From: Ursus arctos
Taxonomy: Eukaryota; Chordata; Mammalia; Carnivora; Ursidae
Assembly (NCBI RefSeq): GCF_023065955.2
Contig: NW_026622874.1
Location: 5,004,001 to 5,068,000, forward strand
Length of the DNA stretch: 64,000 bases
Direction of reading: 5' to 3'
How positions within the stretch are numbered: the stretch's first letter is position 1; each line of letters opens with the position of its first letter. The notes beneath the pieces were generated by a model, which was not told the DNA's origin, made no database searches, and was given only the letters and a program-made list of their open reading frames with translations. Below are positions 21,040 to 31,640 of this stretch, in pieces. The position numbers were made by a program, and so were the translations under genes.

Positions 21040-21944
21040 ATGACATCAATTTCCTGCAGGCAGATTTTCTAAACACTCAACCCAGCAACTCTCCCAGACC
21101 ATCCTTATGCCAGACTTCAGGGAGAAAGCACCCGCTTGCTTTCTGCTTTCAAAAGGGGTGCTGTCTCCACTTAGTGATGTTTATAAAAATGGCAGCAGTT
21201 TCCCATTTGAATGTTAATTACTGTTGTGACACACAAGATAATTTAACTTGCTTCAGTAATTTATTCTTCCTTGTAATTAGATGTAGTAATTGGAAAATCT
21301 TCCAGAATGTAACAACACTTCCAAAGGTGAAATGGCAGGGAAAGGGAGCTTTCCCAGAGGATCTCAATTATAAATCTGGGGCTGGCTGCTCAACTGGCTG
21401 TTGCTTAGATGAACCGAGCCAGGGATCAGAGATGGTCCTTCTGGAACCAAGTAGGTGGTACCCATACTCTTCAAGAGCTGAATGATTCAAGAGGAAGGCA
21501 AAGCCCCAACAGACAATTTAGAGCTACACTGAGAAGAGTACGGATTACAAAACTTGAATGAATCCAGGAATGATACTACACAGTGCCATTTTAAACCCTC
21601 TACTCTGGGAGCTATTCACACACAGGTCAAAGACTCTGTAGAAAGAGTGCAGGCCAAAAATACCACTGCAGTGTGATGGGTTCTACTCATATTACTTGAT
21701 TTATGGAAGTGGTTCGGTGCTTGCCACATCATACATGCACATAAATATTTACTGAAACAAGCAAATGAGGGACTGGATAGGTAAATGAATTGGTGCATGC
21801 AAGGCTTGGAAATAACTATAGCCAGTAAGTATTCAATACATAGAATATATAGGTACCATGCTAATAAGCACTTTATTCTCTTTTCCTCCTCTCCCAATTT
21901 CCTTTCCATTGTACCCAAAGTCTTACTCCCTATCTTTACCTAAA
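21040..21944. other. Mostly unique sequence
   Basis: 21700-21790 ('gccacatcatacatgcac', 'taaatatttactgaaacaag') may be a minus-strand L2 end. A 194-codon open frame (20901-21485) begins within the SINE and is not a gene. Confidence 0.35.
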
Positions 21945-22286
21945 ATCCTTTTTAAAAAACATTCTATGATGACTATTTCAATCATACACATCAATCTAGA
22001 GAATACCCCCATGTACCCATCTTCTAGATTCAATAATGATGGGCAATCTTTCTTCATGTATACCCTGTAATAGTAGGCTTCCTATTTTTTTTTTTTTTTG
22101 AAGTAAATCCCAGACACAACATTTCATCTGACAATATTTAAAGGGCTCACATTTTTTTACAGGGCTCATTTTGATAAATCTCAATGTAATAATTCCTTAA
22201 ATACACTAACAAGAATTCCTCAATATAACCAAATATTCAGGTACTATGCCTTTCCCCCAACTGCATTATAATTTTTTTTACAGTTT

Positions 22287-22482
22287 GGGGCACCTGAGTG
22301 GCTCATATGGTTAAGCGTCTGCCTTCGGCTCAGGTCATGATCTCCAGGTTCTGGGACTGAGCCCCGTGTTGGACTCCCAGCTCAGCAGGGAGTCTGCTTT
22401 TCCCTCTCCCTCTGCCTCTCTCCCTGCTTGTGCTCTGTCTCTCAAATGAATAAATAAAATCTTTAAAAAATAATAATAATAA
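22287..22482 (+). mobile_element. tRNA-derived SINE inside L1M
   Basis: Head 'ggggcacctgagtggctcat', 'gggactgagccccgtg', tail 'gaataaataaaatcttt' followed by (TAA)n at 22470-22484. Target word attttacagtt on both sides (22275-22286 region and 22483-22494). Confidence 0.93.
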
Positions 22483-22590
22483 TATTTTACAGTTGTATAA
22501 ATTGGTATCTAAAAGAGGTACAGACATTAGGATTAGTTGATATATATCTTAATCCTTTTAATTTATAGATTTCATCTTCCATCTTTTTTA

Positions 22591-22676
22591 CTTCAGTTGC
22601 TTCATGTTACTTCATGTTACTTCATGTTATTTCATGTTACTTCATGTTATTTCATGTTGCTTCAGTTACTTCAATT
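22591..22676 (+). repeat. 10-bp tandem array, unit ttcatgttac
   Basis: Six exact-phase units at 22601, 22611, 22621, 22631, 22641 and 22651; variants end in -ttac, -ttat or -ttgc. Partial units ('cttcagttgc', 'ttcagttact') flank the core. The 10-bp period equals about one DNA turn, so A/T tracts recur on one face of the helix. Confidence 0.93.
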
Positions 22677-23060
22677 GTTAATGAAAAAAGTCATTTGTCC
22701 TGTAGAGTTGCCTAGTCTAGATTTGTTAAAAATTGTATCTCTCTGATGTTTAATTCACTCTGTTTCCCTGTCTTCCACATTTCCTATTAATCAGTAGTCA
22801 GAGAGAGGCCAGACCAGATTACACGCTGAAAATTCAGCAAGAATATTTCACAGGCTGTACATTTCACCAGGAGACATCCAGTCCAGTTGTCTTTCTGTGG
22901 TGCTGTTGGCAGCCAGCGATGCTCACTGCTTAGACCCACTGACGCACTGGGGTTGCTGACCCTTCTGAGTACTTTCTCATCTGTTCACTGAGCTACTTCT
23001 CCAAAAAGAGACTCTCTCTTCATCGCTTGGTTAATCTGAGGTACAATTTGTAAGGGAAAG

Positions 23061-26000
23061 CAAGTAAAACACTTGATTCATTCCTTTCTGTTCACCAGTT
23101 TACAAAATAAGGAGCAGATCCCCTAATATCATTTTAAAAAGAAAGGGAGCAAAGAGAATTTTATTTTTAACTCTGAAATTTCCTTAAGGGAACCATTCTA
23201 TGTCAGAAATTCAAAACTGTCCATTACCATAGTACATTTGGAGGCTGGGGTAGATAAAGACATCATGTCTTTCAGAACTCTGCCTCATTAGGGCCTCTTC
23301 CGCGAGCAGACTTTTTCTTAATTTGAACATCCCCAAGTGAGGGAGTTCTAATAAACAAAAGATCCTGTGTATTTATTTAAGAATCTTATCTACCACCTTC
23401 CTCTCAAAGTCATGATGCAGACGCTTGCCTCCTGATTCTCCGATCCAAAGGGCAGAAGAGAATGGGCAGCAAAGACTAGAGTAGTTTCCAGCAAAAGACG
23501 CCTCCCTTTGCAAACACTCCCCAGAACTGACACGAACAGAGCACGTGATGTAAGGAGCCACAAAGAGATGTGATCAAAGCAACCAAATGTCAGGCAGGAA
23601 CATGTTCTTCTGTAGAATGTACATCACATGGGCTCCTTTTCTCCCCCAGGAGAGAAACTGATCACTGAAGCTACAAATAAAAACAGAGACCCTGGTCTGT
23701 ACTGTATGGAGAGCAGAGACACGTGTCCTTGAAATCACACGCGGCTGTGATGTAAGAAATCTGTTCGCACAATTACTAAGCAGCTCACATCCTCTCCAGC
23801 CCCCGAGGCTGACTGCTCAGGAGGCACGGCACAGCGGACGTCCTGTCTGCCGCGGAAAGGACTCAGGAAACTCAGGGATAATAGGAATTCTATCATCTCA
23901 TGTATGGCACTCCGGGTAACCAACGATCGCCTCTACTCACCAGCCCAGGAAATCCATGATGATGATGTATCCTCCTGATACCCACACAAGCTCAAGGCAG
24001 GAAAGTCAAACAGAGAGAGCTGAAAAACGGGAATTCAACACTAGCACATGGGCTTCCCGAATAAACAGCTTCACCGCCTTGCACCTTCCTTTCCACGTTT
24101 ACAAAGTAGAGATGATTACCTTTGCTTATACTCCAGGGGTATTTTGAATAACAAAAATAATCCTTTGAAATCTTCACAGATAGTACAATTTTATCCTACT
24201 AATGAAGGAAACAGAAAGAGAAACCTGAACAAACAGTCTCAAAGCCTGTCCAATTAGTCCACGGAAAAGAAAGATCCACTTCCAAGACTAGGAAACATCC
24301 CCGACTGGCAGCCACTAACACTGTCCTTCTTGTCAACTCCTCCCTATCACTACTTTGCACCTCCTTCTTTCCCCTTTCTCCAGCCCGCATGGCCTAACCC
24401 CACTCCTCCTCTTTCTTGATCCTCTACCACTTCTCCCTCCCCTATGTAAGCCTCCCTCCCCTGCACAATTAAAGCTCCTTCCCACTATCACCCATAGGAC
24501 TGAGCTGCAGGGGACCTGAGAACTCTTCTGATCAAGCTCCTGGACTCTTCTGATCAAGCTCATAAACGGAAAGGTGAGACCTGAAGAGACAGAAGCCACA
24601 GGCTCAGAGACAGGTGGCCCATTATTTGCACGTGGTCCTCAGGGACACGTGACTCCCGGTAGAATGCTGCTGTGTGCGGCACCACACTGTCCTACCTGGG
24701 ACTGCGCACCACTCTTACTCAAGAAATGGATTTGAGGAACCACGAGACGCATCTCATTGTTCTCCCACCATTATGAAGGGCTTCGAGTCACAATCAGAAA
24801 AAGAAGATAAGACGGACCACAGCAACCAGATTCAAATCCTACATCTGAAACCTCCAAAGTTCCCAGGGAGGAAGAGTCCAGAGATGATTCCACAGGGATC
24901 CTCTCCCACTTACTTCACCACAGTGTTGACATCCTGGAGCAGTATTTTCCATGGGTCAAATCCAAATCCTTCCTACAGTAAGAAGCAGTTCTGGATTCTT
25001 CAGTGCGATACTGAAACACAATCGACACCATGAGGTAGGAAAGGCTCTCCAGACCAGTACCTAAGAGCAGGCAGGCATGCTCAGCACAGAGAATACAAGG
25101 AACTTCTGTGAAGGGCCCAGCACTCAATTTCTCCACAGTCTTATTCTTTAGCAGGTCAAGTAATCTTAGCCCCTTTAACTGTATTAATCTTCTCATGATA
25201 TTTTTGGGTCTTGTTTAAGACCCCTTCAAATTGTCCATATTCCCTTTTGAAAGATAGAGTCTAGAACCAAGGGCAGATAGATGAGAGTCCTTAATACAAG
25301 AGAAAAGCCATCAACCAAAGTATGAGAAACTCTGGATAAGTCCAGGGCAATGAAGGAAAGGAAACCTCCATACAAAAGAGGCGGTATTCACAACAACAGT
25401 ACTTTTTAGGTAGACTAACTTGGAAACTTCCAGAATACCAGAACTAAGGAGGAAACATCAAATACAGTCTACTGAACACCACCTACCTTAGACACTCACC
25501 ACATACCTAAACAGGAGAAGGCCTAAGAGATAAAAGCCAGAAATGTCCAAGCTAAATCCTTTAAACATTAACCAAGTCAGAAAAAAGCAAGGTGAGGCAA
25601 TTAGGGAAAAGGCAAATTCCTTTTCCTACAAAGTAAAGAAAGAAAATTCAATGAAAATCCTGACTGAGCTCATAAAGCGTGTTCAGAAAAAAAACAGTAG
25701 TTGGGTTGGGTGTGCGCTCTTGGTACAGGGTCTTGAAAATAATAAGCTGCTGAATTGCGAGCACCAGGGAGGTGAAGTAGTAGCTCAAAAGATTATGAAA
25801 ATTGAGCTTTCCAAACGGAATCTGAAAAGGAGAAAGGTAAAAAGAGGTCAGCTCACCATGAGCAAGGAGGGAGTTCTATTATTCGGCTGGCTGTTCTAAA
25901 TTAATATCCTGGAACATTAGCAGGCGAAAGAGCCCTATGAAAATGACAGAGAGAGAAGCAATGGAGTAGAGACAACAGTGTTTACACCTTACTAACACAA

Positions 26001-26621
26001 AGGTATTACTAGAAGGATTTACAAGGTGCTAACATGGCAGACATCAAAGTCAAAAGGCTAGCTTTAATAGCTGATGAGAAAAGGCAGGGGGCACGGAAGT
26101 AAAGCCATAGGACTTGAAATAACTCCATCTATGCAATTTTAAACCAAGTAAACTACCCCAGGATCCATGAAAGATCATGTTTTGTGATTCCCTAAGAGGC
26201 AGTATTCCCACTGCATCAAACCGGTGAAGGCAGTTACGTGGAAAAACTAAGAGTGAGAAGAATATAAAGCACCTGTCCGTTCTGAGATACTAGTAGGCAT
26301 GCTCAAAGAATCCTGAGACACACCTTGACCCAGAGAGGTCCCAGCCTTTAAATTCAAAGTGAAAGAAAAGCAAGAGCATTGTCCTTTTTCCTCCTCTTGG
26401 GAGATACATGGAGAGAAGAGTGGAGAAATCAGATCAGATGAGTAACAGTGAGTCTGTATCACTGACATGGTCTACGTCCGCACACACTTTGGCAGCATGG
26501 ACTTCATCAAGGCATGGCTGATGTCCTCAACACTCACCTGGCCTCCTCTGAGGACAGCATTTCCTGTCAGCCCCCAACCTGTACGTTAGATGTGTGATTT
26601 CTGCTTTTAACATCGCACACC
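23061..26621. other. 3.5 kb without recognised repeats
   Basis: The longest repeat-free stretch in the window. Many short unsupported open frames, the largest being 25543-25899 (+, 118 codons, lysine-rich, no family) and 24674-25033 (+, 119 codons). No exon structure is supportable, but this is a sensible place to look for conserved noncoding sequence. Confidence 0.4.
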
Positions 26622-27032
26622 TTGTCAGAGACTGAATGTGTGTGCCTCTGCACAGTTCATACATTAAAGCCCTAACTCCCACACTGGAGTTGCCCCCTAA
26701 GGAAATAATTAAAGTTAAATGAGGTCATTATGGTGGGGCCCTGATCCAATAGGAATTAGTGGCCTTTTAAGAAGAGACACAAGAGAGTTTGCTCTCTCCC
26801 CCCATGAGTACACACGAAGGAAAGGACATGTGAGGACATATCAAGAAGGCAGCTGTCTGCAAGCCAGAAAGAGAGTCCTCACCAGAAATCAAATCAGCTG
26901 AAACCTTGCGCTTGGACTTCTCAGCCATAGAACTGTGAGAAAATAAATTTCCATTGTTTAAGCCACCCAGTCTGTGGTATTTAACATATAACATATAACA
27001 TATAACAAGTGGCCTCAGCTAGGACACACATA
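26622..27032 (+). mobile_element. MLT1-like (ERVL-MaLR) solo LTR
   Basis: Blocks in order: 'gactgaatgtgtgtgcctct', 'attaaagccctaactcccac', 'aaatgaggtcattatggtgg', 'ggccctgatccaatagga', 'ccttttaagaagagacac', 'catgtgaggacatatc', 'tctgcaagccagaaagagag', 'cagccatagaactgtgagaa' and 'gtttaagccacccagtctgt'. No internal retroviral sequence. A 7-bp repeat (aacatat, three copies, 26983-27005) expands the 3' part. Confidence 0.8.
26983..27005 (+). repeat. (AACATAT)3 within the LTR
   Basis: Three tandem 7-bp units near the LTR 3' end, expanding what is a single 'ggtatttngttac' type motif in the family. Confidence 0.85.
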
Positions 27033-27114
27033 TTCCATCAGTGTTTAACAATGAGTTCTCAAACAGCAGGAACAGTGCTGTGTGAAGTTGGGGGCTTCAG
27101 AAATGGCTTTGACT

Positions 27115-27297
27115 GGGGCACCTGGGTGGCTCATTCTGTTGAGAGTCCGACTCTTCACTTTGGCTCAGGACTCGATCTCAGGGTCTTGAAATCAGGCCCC
27201 CTGTCAGGCTCCATGCACAATGCAGAGTCTGCTAAAGATCCTCTCTCCCTCTGCCCTTCCCCTCCAACCCCCCACCCTACGATCAATCAATCAATCA
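27115..27297 (+). mobile_element. tRNA-derived SINE with a (TCAA)n tail
   Basis: Head 'ggggcacctgggtggctcat', older subtype body and CT block, ending in (TCAA)4 instead of AATAAA/poly-A. Perfect target duplication aatggctttgact at 27102-27114 and 27297-27309. Confidence 0.93.
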
Positions 27298-27309
27298 ATG
27301 GCTTTGACT

Positions 27310-27660
27310 ATAATAATGGTTAAAAACTACACTGACCACAGTAACACCCACAATTGTCTATCAGCACTGATAGTGTTATCATCCAAGTTATCACTTTTAC
27401 AGGCAAACACGTTTCTCCTTGTTAAACAGCAGACTATAGAATGCTAACCTTTTCTTCACTCACTACTGAAAACTGTCAATAGCAATTCAAGTACTACAAC
27501 TCCATTTTGAGAAATATAAACACCAAAATAAATTATCTTCTGTAATGCTAACTTACGTGCACATACATGCATGCTAAAATTACTACAAAAAACTTCTGTT
27601 GCAATTATTTTATATAAGTAAGATACTTATATTCCTTGATTTTATGCCAATTCACCTTGG
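27310..27660. other. Unique AT-rich sequence
   Basis: Nothing recognised. Confidence 0.4.
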
Positions 27661-27765
27661 TAATAATAAACTTAGCCACTATATTGTAAATCTGAAACTA
27701 ATATAACACTGTATGTTACTAACTGGAATTAAGAAGTTTTTTAAAAGTTTTAAAAAAATCAATAA
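27661..27765 (+). mobile_element. L1 3' tip relic
   Basis: 'ccactatattgtaaatctga', 'aactaatataacactgtatg' and 'ttactaactggaattaaga' match the 3' end of carnivore L1 in plus orientation. The same end is seen near 58205-58275. Confidence 0.75.
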
Positions 27766-28811
27766 GCTTAGGACAGAGCACGTTGGGCTTATAGAATACC
27801 AAAGCATACACTCATAGGATCACAAATTCAGAGAATGACTACAGACTAGAGATAATTTAGGTCAATTAGTTATTCTTTAAATGAGATCAGAGCTCAGTGA
27901 TATGAGCAATAAAGAGATCCATTAATTTCAAGAATTGTGTTCTTCTACTGATTTGCTAAGGAATAATTTTAAAAGAGTTAAGGAAGTTAAAATCATAAAT
28001 CTCAAAAATAAGAAAGTATAAAAGTTTTTGTTAAACTCATTAATTAGGGAACCAGTGATATATTACAACCTATTCAAAGGAGAACCCAAAGAGGAAACAA
28101 ATATACAAGCATCAGGAATGCTAGAAAGAGGCTAATTAATGAAGTTGGTCAGTATACATAAGGCAATCATCTATTGTATTCTCCCGTCATAATTAGCTTT
28201 CCATGGACAAGATCATTTGCTTTATTACCTGATTTCTACAGCAGAGTGAGTTATAAAACTGCTCAAAGATGATAAAAGGCAGAGAGAAACTGGTTGGTTG
28301 AACTAGACAGAAGACCCACTGGTTTTTTTTCAGAGCTTCAAAGTCTTCCACAATTTCCCCTCCCATTCTCTCACCATATATAAATACTATAAAACCGCAA
28401 AACGGCATGGCCGGTATGCCAAGAGATGGAATTCAGAATTCTTGTTTAGTTACTTAGTCAGGAAGGGGTCCACAATGAAAAGATAATGAGTGGAAGATCA
28501 GGCAAGCATCTTCTGACCAGCCTGTCCTCTCTGCGCATAGGAAGCCAAATTACAGTGAGAAAACTGTTTCATCAGGCACTGCAGGGCAGGAAGCTGCACA
28601 CATAAACTACCCCATCACTCAGCAGCTGCTGGCCCAGCAGAGGACGGAGAAGAGAGGATCCTGGCCTCGGGCAGCTCCATCCTGGCATGGACCGCATGAG
28701 GGGGTCTACTTGCCCCCCGCTCTGTGCGGTGGTCCCAGCTCTGCTTCCCTGAGCCTAGATAATGCCCAGGGGAGCGCCATGAATATGCATCTCACCAACT
28801 CTGATTTGATT
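27766..28811. other. Mostly unique sequence
   Basis: No repeat recognised in 27766-28811. 28500-28760 is GC-richer ('gcagctgctggcccagcaga') but carries no supportable frame. Confidence 0.4.
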
Positions 28812-28965
28812 TTTCCCCCATTTTTCATAACAAAATTTGCCATTTCAACCATTTTCAAGTTCACACTTCAGTAGCATTAATTAACTTCACAATGTTGTGT
28901 AACCATCACCACTATTTCCAAGACTTCATCACCCCAAACAGAAACTCTGTAATGAGTTTGCTTTT
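28812..28965 (-). mobile_element. L1M 3' UTR relic
   Basis: 'tttcaaccattttcaagttc', 'cacttcagtagcattaatta', 'ttgtgtaaccatcaccacta' and 'aaacagaaactctgtaatga' match the antisense of a common L1M 3' UTR block. Confidence 0.7.
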
Positions 28966-29229
28966 TAATAAACTATACTAAGATATATTTTCACCCCCAG
29001 CAAGACAAAAAATAACTTGCCTCATTTCACTTCCCTCCTAGCCTGCTCACACTGGTGCTCCCAGCATCCAATTAGAATCGTCTGGGGTTGGAATTTCAGA
29101 TTGTTACTCTTTCTTACCATACACCCCAATTCTTTAGAGACATTGTTAGTTTCACAGGGACCTTTGTTCTCCAGTGTCACCTGCAACCCTTGCCTTCCTC
29201 TCTCTTTTACTTCCTTTTGTATCTACTAG

Positions 29230-29410
29230 AATACAGCCTCAATTAATTCCTTCAAATGCGGTCTGCGGGTAGGAAAATCTCTAAGCATCTCCAAAAATAT
29301 CCTTAGCTTTCACTCATGAGTGCGACTTTTGGAAGAGAATTCTAAGTTTAAAACAATCTTGTCTCACCATTTCAAAGACCTTATTTCACTGTTCACTGTA
29401 CCCAATATTG
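29230..29410 (-). mobile_element. Probable L1M 3' UTR relic
   Basis: 'aaatgcggtctgcgggtagg', 'aaatatccttagctttcact' and 'gagaattctaagtttaaaac' resemble the antisense L1M block with 'gaaggtctgctggtga..tttgctgggtatagaattct'. Could be the same insertion as 28812-28965. Confidence 0.45.
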
Positions 29411-29744
29411 CTTAATTAAAACCTGATGACAATCTAATTAACAAAAATAATTCCTTTTCAAAAGGAGCACAGGTCACTAACATCTGTGACTCACACATCC
29501 CTTTTAAATGTATCTCTCTTATCAGATTATAGGTCTGCCTGTAATTCGTTCCTTTAGTCTCTATGTTATTTTACCTTTTGTGTTTGGATTTTGTAACTTT
29601 TCCAGAAGGCACAGCTGTGAATTCAGAAGAGAGGCACCTCACTGCCATGCCGCTGTGCCCACACAGACCCTGCACAAAGGTGCTTTCTCGTATGGGGTGC
29701 TCGTTCTCATCCAAAAATTACAAATATCGAGAAAGACAGTATCG

Positions 29745-29840
29745 TCACCTTCTTAGAGGTAAGGAAGCTGAGGCTGAAATGAATGAATTATTTTTCTCAA
29801 GGCTACTCAGCTAGTAAGGGAAAGTCTAAGAGTCAACGGG
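29745..29840 (+). mobile_element. MIR relic
   Basis: 'ccttcttagaggtaaggaag', 'ctgaggctgaaatgaa' and 'aaggctactcagctagtaag' match the MIR core and following block. Confidence 0.65.
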
Positions 29841-29855
29841 TTATTCTCTATAGGA

Positions 29856-29978
29856 GCAAAGAAGAAAAGAAGATAGGAAGGAAAGGAGGAAGGGAAGGAG
29901 AAAGGGAAGGAGGAAGAAACAGAGGGAGACAGGGCAAGAGGGAGGGAGGAAGGAGGGGCAAAAGGGAGGAAAGGCCTG
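29856..29978 (+). repeat. Homopurine tract, (GGAA/GGGA)n
   Basis: Over 100 bases almost entirely A and G with GGAA, AGGG and GAAGG units; interruptions are single pyrimidines such as at 'gatagg' and 'aacagag'. Such tracts can form triplex DNA. Confidence 0.9.
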
Positions 29979-30022
29979 TGTTTGATTTTGTATAGAATTA
30001 ACATTAAGAATATTCACTAAGT

Positions 30023-30148
30023 GGGGGGGGGGGGGGGGGGCTGGGTGGCTCAGTCACTTAAGCGTTTGCCTGCGGCTCGGGTCATGATCCCAGGGTCCTG
30101 GGATTGAGCCCCGTGCCAGGCTCCCTATTCGGGGGGGAGCCTGGTTCT
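30023..30148 (+). mobile_element. tRNA-derived SINE, 3' truncated, with poly-G head
   Basis: G18 (30023-30040) replaces the usual ggggcgc head, then 'ctgggtggctcagtcactta', 'gggattgagccccgtgcc' and 'ctccctattcgggggggagc'. The element stops after 'gcctggttc'; no CT block or tail. Confidence 0.9.
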
Positions 30149-30192
30149 AAATCTGAATGCTGTGTTAAATCTACTATTAAAATACAGGGGTT

Positions 30193-30396
30193 GGGCACCT
30201 GGGTGGCTCAGTTGATTAACCATCTACCTTCCGGTCAGGTCCTAATCCCAGAGTCCTGGGATCGAGCCCCGTGTCAGGCTCCCTGCTCAGCGGGGAGCCT
30301 GCTTCTCCCTCTCCCTCTGCCACTCTCCCTGCTTGTGCTCTCTCTCTCTCTGTCAAATAATAAATAAAATCTTAAAAAAAAATAAAAGAAAGAAAG
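30193..30396 (+). mobile_element. tRNA-derived SINE, full length
   Basis: 'gggcacctgggtggctcagt', 'gggatcgagccccgtgtcag', (CT)n, 'aataataaataaaatctt' and an A/GAAA-rich tail that leads directly into the next SINE. Confidence 0.93.
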
Positions 30397-30597
30397 AAGT
30401 ACCTGGGTGGCACGGTTTGATGAGAGTCTGGCTCTTGGTTTTGGCTCAGGTCATGATCTCAGTGTCATGAGATCCAGCCTCATCTGGCCCCGGGCTGTGG
30501 GTGGAGCCTGTTGAGATTCTCTCTCTCCCTCTCCCTCTGCCCCTCCCCAGGCTCCTGCTCTCCCTCTCTCTAAAACACATAAATAATCTTCAAAAGT
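30397..30597 (+). mobile_element. tRNA-derived SINE, older, abutting the previous copy
   Basis: Diverged head 'aagtacctgggtggcacgg', 'atgatctcagtgtcatgaga', CT block and a degraded tail 'aaaacacataaataatcttc'. Third SINE in a head-to-tail row. Confidence 0.88.
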
Positions 30598-30898
30598 CTA
30601 TTCTTAAAATACATACTCATACAACAAGAAGAGAAACATACGAAGTAAAAAGAAAAGATTTAAAAAAAAATTAAGACAGAGGAGAGGCTAAGGAAGTGAT
30701 TTTAAATGGATATGCTTTTGGGAGAGATTCTCAACTCCCTCCTTATGAATGGGTCACCTCAGTCACTTAGGGTGGCTGCCCTTTTCTGAAAGCTGACAGA
30801 TACCTCAAGGGCAAAGTGAAGAGAAAGAGCGTGATGTAACCGCTGCAAATTATTGGTGTTTGTACCATGGTAACACTCTGATTTTAAGACCAGTTGAA

Positions 30899-31110
30899 GG
30901 GGCGCCTGGGTGGCTCAGTGGGTTAAGCATCTGCCCTCAGCCCAGGTAATCCTGGGGTCGTGGGATCAGCACCCCAATCCGCTCCCTGCCCAGGCTGGAG
31001 TCGGCTTCTCCCTCTCCCTTCGCCCCTCCCCCCACTTATGTGCCACTCTCTCTCATGCTCTCTCTCTTGCTCTCTCTCAAATAAAAAAAAATAAAAAATC
31101 TTAAAAAACA
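30899..31110 (+). mobile_element. tRNA-derived SINE, full length
   Basis: 'ggggcgcctgggtggctcag' head, a deletion in the middle ('caggtaatcctggggtcgtg'), CT block and AT tail. Target duplication aagaccagttgaa (30886-30898) versus aaagacaaattgaa (31111-31124). Confidence 0.92.
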
Positions 31111-31124
31111 AAAGACAAATTGAA

Positions 31125-31449
31125 ACTCCATCATAGGCTGCTTTTAAAGACCAAAAGACTAGAATAAGAACTCCCAGGTACAGCAAAGCAACGTGCTGTC
31201 AGTGGGTGTGCTTAGGAGAGACACGTATTACCAGAGCGGTGCAAAGCCCTCCTTCTCTTTACAATAATTAAAAACAAAAAAACAAAACTGACAAGGTAAC
31301 AAAGGAAAATATGAGACAAGTTTAAAGTCAGGATCTTATTTTCTGTGCAGCCTTACTTACGTAGTTCAAGAAATCTAGATTATTGAACGGAACCTCCATC
31401 TGAGGTCTCCCAGGGAGACGACAGAGACGAGTCCTTAAATGCCTAACCT
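31125..31449. other. Unique sequence
   Basis: Nothing recognised. Confidence 0.4.
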
Positions 31450-31640
31450 TTGGAGTCTGAGAGATCTGAATCCGAGTCCCAACCCCATCACGTACCAAGG
31501 GTGAGACCTTTGCCGGGCTATATAACCTCTCAGAATCTACTGCCTCAAAATAGTATCTCATAAGGCTGATGAGATGATTAAGTAAAACAGAGCATCTAAA
31601 GCACCACATGGAGCCTAGCACACAGTAAAACCTTCGTATA
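31450..31640 (-). mobile_element. MIR relic
   Basis: 'tttggagtctgagagatctg', 'aatccgagtcccaacccc', 'tatataacctctcagaatc' and 'gagcctagcacacagtaaa' follow the MIR reverse consensus over nearly its full length. Confidence 0.75.

Larger units (their letters stand above)
21945..23060 (-). mobile_element. L1M 3' UTR relic with SINE and 10-bp array
   Basis: Ordered minus-strand blocks: 'ccatgtacccatcttctaga', 'aagtaaatcccagacacaac', 'ttacagttgtataaattggt', 'gtcatttgtcctgtagagtt', 'agaatatttcacaggctgta' and 'ctttctgtggtgctgttggc'. It is split by the SINE at 22287-22482 and contains the tandem array at 22591-22676. Confidence 0.75.

Noticed and set aside
20901..21485. 194-codon open frame on the plus strand
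   Set aside because: It begins inside a young SINE and crosses its A tail (poly-lysine run); no family in the remainder.
22591..22676. Regular direct repeats resembling a CRISPR-like array
   Set aside because: Ten-base units with no spacers in mammalian L1 sequence; a simple minisatellite.
25543..25899. 118-codon lysine-rich open frame
   Set aside because: No recognisable domain and no splice or promoter context; A-rich sequence gives such frames by chance.
26535..26560. Good minus-strand splice-donor words (reverse of cactcacctgg) here and near 11812 and 11998
   Set aside because: Isolated donors without a convincing acceptor or open frame; such words are frequent by chance.
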